Assembly: GCA_025362825.1 (NCBI GenBank)
Contig: JANYFF010000068.1
Span: 1 to 24,793, forward strand
DNA from: Polaromonas sp.
Lineage (GTDB): Bacteria; Pseudomonadota; Gammaproteobacteria; Burkholderiales; Burkholderiaceae_C
DNA: 24,793 nucleotides
Direction of reading: 5' to 3'
The position numbers and the translations under genes were made by a program. Below are positions 22,572-24,793 of this stretch, piece by piece. The notes below the pieces were generated by a model. It did not search any database, had not been told where the DNA came from, and saw only the letters and a list, made by a program, of their open reading frames with translations. How positions within the stretch are numbered: the stretch's first letter is position 1; each line of letters starts with the position of its first letter.

Positions 22572-23759
22572 ATGAACAATTCACCGCTTTCGCGCTACAC
22601 CGTGCTTGACTTGACCATCGCGCGTGCCGGACCAGCAGCAGTTCGGTTGCTCGCAGATTGGGGCGCAACCGTGATTCGCGTCGAGCCGCCGCCGCAAAAA
22701 GACCGTGGATCGGTTACTGGACGTCGCCGCGGCGCAGATGAACAAAACCTGCACCGCAACAAGCGCAGCCTGTTTCTCGACCTGAAGACACCGCAAGGCG
22801 CAAAAGTGCTTCGGCGCCTGATTGAACGCAGCGATGTGGTGGTCGAAAACTTTCGATCGGTAGTAAAAGCGCGGCTTGGACTCACTTATGAAGATCTAAA
22901 AAAGATCAACCCGCGCATCATCCTGGCCAGCATTTCCGGCTATGGCCAGGATGGCCCTTACAGCGAGCGTCCCGGTGTTGACCAGGTCATGCAGGGGATG
23001 TGCGGCCTGATGTCCGTTACCGGTGAAATCGGGCGCGGGCCAGTACGTGCAGGTATCGCCATTTCCGACACCACCGCCGGCATGTTCCTCGGTCAGGGCA
23101 TCCTGCTTGCCCTGCTGCACCGCGAACACACCGGCGAAGGCCAGTGGGTACATACTTCGTTGCTGGAGGGCATGCTGAACAAGCTGGACTTCCAGGCTGC
23201 GCGTTATACGGTAGCGGGCGATGTCGCCATTCAAGAGGGCAACGCCCACCCGACACAAGTACCCATGGGGACTTACCGGGCCAGCGACGGACTGGTCAAC
23301 ATATGTGCCAGCACGCACAAAATGTGGGCCGGCTTTTGCAAGGCGCTGGGTGCCGAAGCCCTGCTCGACAACGTCAATTACCACGATCCCGAGTCACGTC
23401 TGGTCCATCGCCGCCAACTGGACGCCGATGTTGAAGCTGTCACCGCACGTTTCACCGTAGCCGAATTGGTGAGGCGGCTGAACCCTGCGGGCGTGCCATG
23501 CGGGCCGATATACGACATCGGACAGGCATTTGAAGACCCGCAGGTCAAACACCTTCGAATGACGCGGCCTGCGGGTCACGCTGTGCTCGGTGATCTGCAT
23601 CTGGTGCGTTCGCCCATCAACCTGTCGGCGTTTCCACACCCGGAACGGTTTGAGCGTGCCGCGCCGGATCCCGGCGAGCACACCGAGGAATTGCTGCGAG
23701 AGGCAGGCTTTGAGGATGACGACATCAAGACCATGATGGAAGAAGGAGCAGTGACATGA
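22572..23759 (+). CDS. CaiB/BaiF (family III) CoA-transferase
   Basis: A 395-aa enzyme that moves CoA between acyl-CoA and an acid. Visible features: VLDLTIARAGPAAVRLLADWGATVIRVE split as the N-terminal Rossmann part, LHRNKRSLFLDLK, VVVENFRSVVKARLGL, ILASISGYGQDGPY, and GVDQVMQGMCGLMSVTG, where the Asp of GVDQ is the catalytic carboxylate of the family. VHTSLLEGML and MGTYRASDGLVNICAS follow. The start has GGAACC upstream. The stop overlaps the crotonase start by 4 nt. It would activate the imported acid using an internal CoA donor. Confidence 0.92.
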   Translation: MNNSPLSRYTVLDLTIARAGPAAVRLLADWGATVIRVEPPPQKDRGSVTGRRRGADEQNLHRNKRSLFLDLKTPQGAKVLRRLIERSDVVVENFRSVVKARLGLTYEDLKKINPRIILASISGYGQDGPYSERPGVDQVMQGMCGLMSVTGEIGRGPVRAGIAISDTTAGMFLGQGILLALLHREHTGEGQWVHTSLLEGMLNKLDFQAARYTVAGDVAIQEGNAHPTQVPMGTYRASDGLVNICASTHKMWAGFCKALGAEALLDNVNYHDPESRLVHRRQLDADVEAVTARFTVAELVRRLNPAGVPCGPIYDIGQAFEDPQVKHLRMTRPAGHAVLGDLHLVRSPINLSAFPHPERFERAAPDPGEHTEELLREAGFEDDDIKTMMEEGAVT

Positions 23760-24565
23760 CCCAGCGGGCTATTGAATTGAAAACCACCAAAATATTGGCG
23801 CATGTGGAGGAAGGCACAGGTTGGCTCACCTTCAACAATCCGGAGCGACGCAACGCAGTGTCGCTGGAGATGTGGCAAGGAATGTCTGATGCGATGGCTG
23901 CTTTTGAGGCTGACCCGCAAGTGCGCGTGGTGGTGATGCGCGGCGCGGGTGGTAAATCATTTGCGGCTGGCGCCGACATCTCCGAATTTGAACAGTATCG
24001 CGCCAATGCAGAGCAAAAAGACAACTATGCCCGCATTGCATCAGGAGGGCAGAAAGGCCTCGCCAATCTCAGCAAACCACTGATCGCCATGATTGACGGT
24101 TTTTGCATCGGTGGTGGGCTGGCGATTGCCCTGAATGCAGACATACGCTTCGCCTCTCCCGGTTCACAATTTGGGATTCCGGCCGCCAAACTGGGCCTGG
24201 GCTATGAATACGAGGGGCTGGCAGCACTGGCGCGGCTGGTGGGGCCCTCCACCGCCCGCGACATGTTGTTCAGCGCACGGTTTCTGGACACGCAAGAAGC
24301 GTTTGCCCGTGGTCTTGTCAATTTCGTCGTTGAAGGAAGCCAGCTAGCGCAGCAGGTACGTGACTACGCAACCCGCATCGCCGCCAATGCGCCACTCACG
24401 GTGCACGCGGCCAAACAAGCCATGCGCGTATTTGACCAGTATTCACGCAACCCCGAGTCAGAAAATATTGAGCAGTTGGTAAACCAATGCTTTGACAGCG
24501 CGGACTATCGGGAAGGCCGGCGCGCCTTTATTGAAAAACGCGTACCGCGTTTTGTGGGGTGCTGA
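23756..24565 (+). CDS. Enoyl-CoA hydratase/isomerase family protein (crotonase)
   Basis: A 269-aa crotonase-fold protein. The first oxyanion-hole strand is KSFAAGADISEFEQYR and the second is IDGFCIGGGLAIALNADIRF. The region that carries the first catalytic Glu in true enoyl-CoA hydratases reads FGIPAAKLGLGYEYEGLA, with Ala where Glu is usual, so plain hydration is unlikely; a lyase, isomerase or decarboxylase role is possible. ATGA overlap with the CoA-transferase and 1 nt from the next gene show one transcription unit. Confidence 0.9.
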   Translation: MTQRAIELKTTKILAHVEEGTGWLTFNNPERRNAVSLEMWQGMSDAMAAFEADPQVRVVVMRGAGGKSFAAGADISEFEQYRANAEQKDNYARIASGGQKGLANLSKPLIAMIDGFCIGGGLAIALNADIRFASPGSQFGIPAAKLGLGYEYEGLAALARLVGPSTARDMLFSARFLDTQEAFARGLVNFVVEGSQLAQQVRDYATRIAANAPLTVHAAKQAMRVFDQYSRNPESENIEQLVNQCFDSADYREGRRAFIEKRVPRFVGC

Positions 24566-24566
24566 C

Positions 24567-24793
24567 ATGGGATTACCCGAGCTGACCATCGACGGACCGA
24601 TTGCCACCATCACCCTGCGTCGGCCCGAACAGGCCAACCGCATCGAGCCCGACGACCTTGCTGCCCTGGCCGACCACATTGCCGCTGTCAACTTGCTGCC
24701 TGAGGTGTTGGTGCTCCGCTTGCAGGCAGCGGGCAAATACTTCTGTAGCGGCTACAACATCGGCCAGATCGGCAGCGACCGAAAAGTAGATTT
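24567..24793 (+). CDS. Second enoyl-CoA hydratase/isomerase, partial (runs off window end)
   Basis: The first 75 codons of another crotonase-family protein: MGLPELTIDGPIATITLRRP, then EQANRIEPDDLAALADHIAA, LLPEVLVLRLQAAGKYFCSG and YNIGQIG. KYFCSGYNIGQI is the first oxyanion-hole motif (usual consensus FSAGxDL). The start is 1 nt after the previous stop. Only the beginning is seen, so its catalytic residues cannot be judged. Two crotonase proteins in a row suggest successive steps or a hetero-oligomer. Confidence 0.85.
   Translation, partial: MGLPELTIDGPIATITLRRPEQANRIEPDDLAALADHIAAVNLLPEVLVLRLQAAGKYFCSGYNIGQIGSDRKVD

Noticed and set aside
1..24793. CRISPR array, insertion sequence, rRNA
   Set aside because: No regularly spaced repeats, no transposase genes and no ribosomal RNA sequence were seen.

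Overview
The window reads as a chromosomal segment of a betaproteobacterium, most likely Burkholderiales/Comamonadaceae (Polaromonas- or Rhodoferax-like). This is inferred from the GC-rich codon use, the style of the AlaRS, GabD and ABC-transporter proteins, and a dispersed palindrome of the 'CTGAGCCTGTCG' type. No 16S or other direct taxonomic marker is present.

Left chromosomal part (1-6986). A decayed, secreted dienelactone-hydrolase-like gene is followed by alaS, which carries a 54-bp palindromic repeat inserted in frame. Next come a Phd/VapC-type toxin-antitoxin pair, all on the minus strand, and then on the plus strand gabD (succinate-semialdehyde dehydrogenase) translationally coupled to an exported DsrE-like protein. 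A fasciclin-domain lipoprotein with its own terminator and a tRNA-Gly(CCC) gene complete this part.

Integrated element (about 6964-16748, about 9.8 kb). A P4-type tyrosine integrase gene lies just downstream of tRNA-Gly, and a 16-bp copy of the tRNA 3' end lies at the far side, so the boundaries are well defined. All genes point the same way. In order they are: integrase; an unknown protein; an AlpA-like regulator; a structured leader with an intrinsic terminator and a C4/CI-like fold; four small unknown proteins; a Toprim primase-like protein; a DUF3987-type ATPase/helicase-like protein; three small proteins, one a helix-turn-helix (excisionase-like); an HK97-fold major capsid protein; an unknown protein; a highly structured non-coding stretch; and two small basic proteins, the last perhaps a small-terminase-like DNA binder. 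No portal, prohead protease, large terminase, tail or lysis gene is present. The best reading is a phage satellite (a parasite of a helper phage) that brings its own capsid protein. This is the most unusual system in the window.

Right chromosomal part (16842-24793). A GntR/FCD regulator and a glutathione S-transferase form a minus-strand operon that diverges, across an AT-rich promoter region, from a plus-strand catabolic operon. That operon holds a Tat-exported Fe3+-type solute-binding protein, a fused two-domain ABC permease, an ABC ATPase broken by a frameshift, a 44-codon ORF, a CaiB/BaiF CoA-transferase and two crotonase-family proteins (the second cut by the window end). Together these look like uptake of an organic acid, its activation to a CoA thioester and hydration or lyase chemistry, controlled by the divergent GntR regulator. 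The substrate cannot be read from the sequence.
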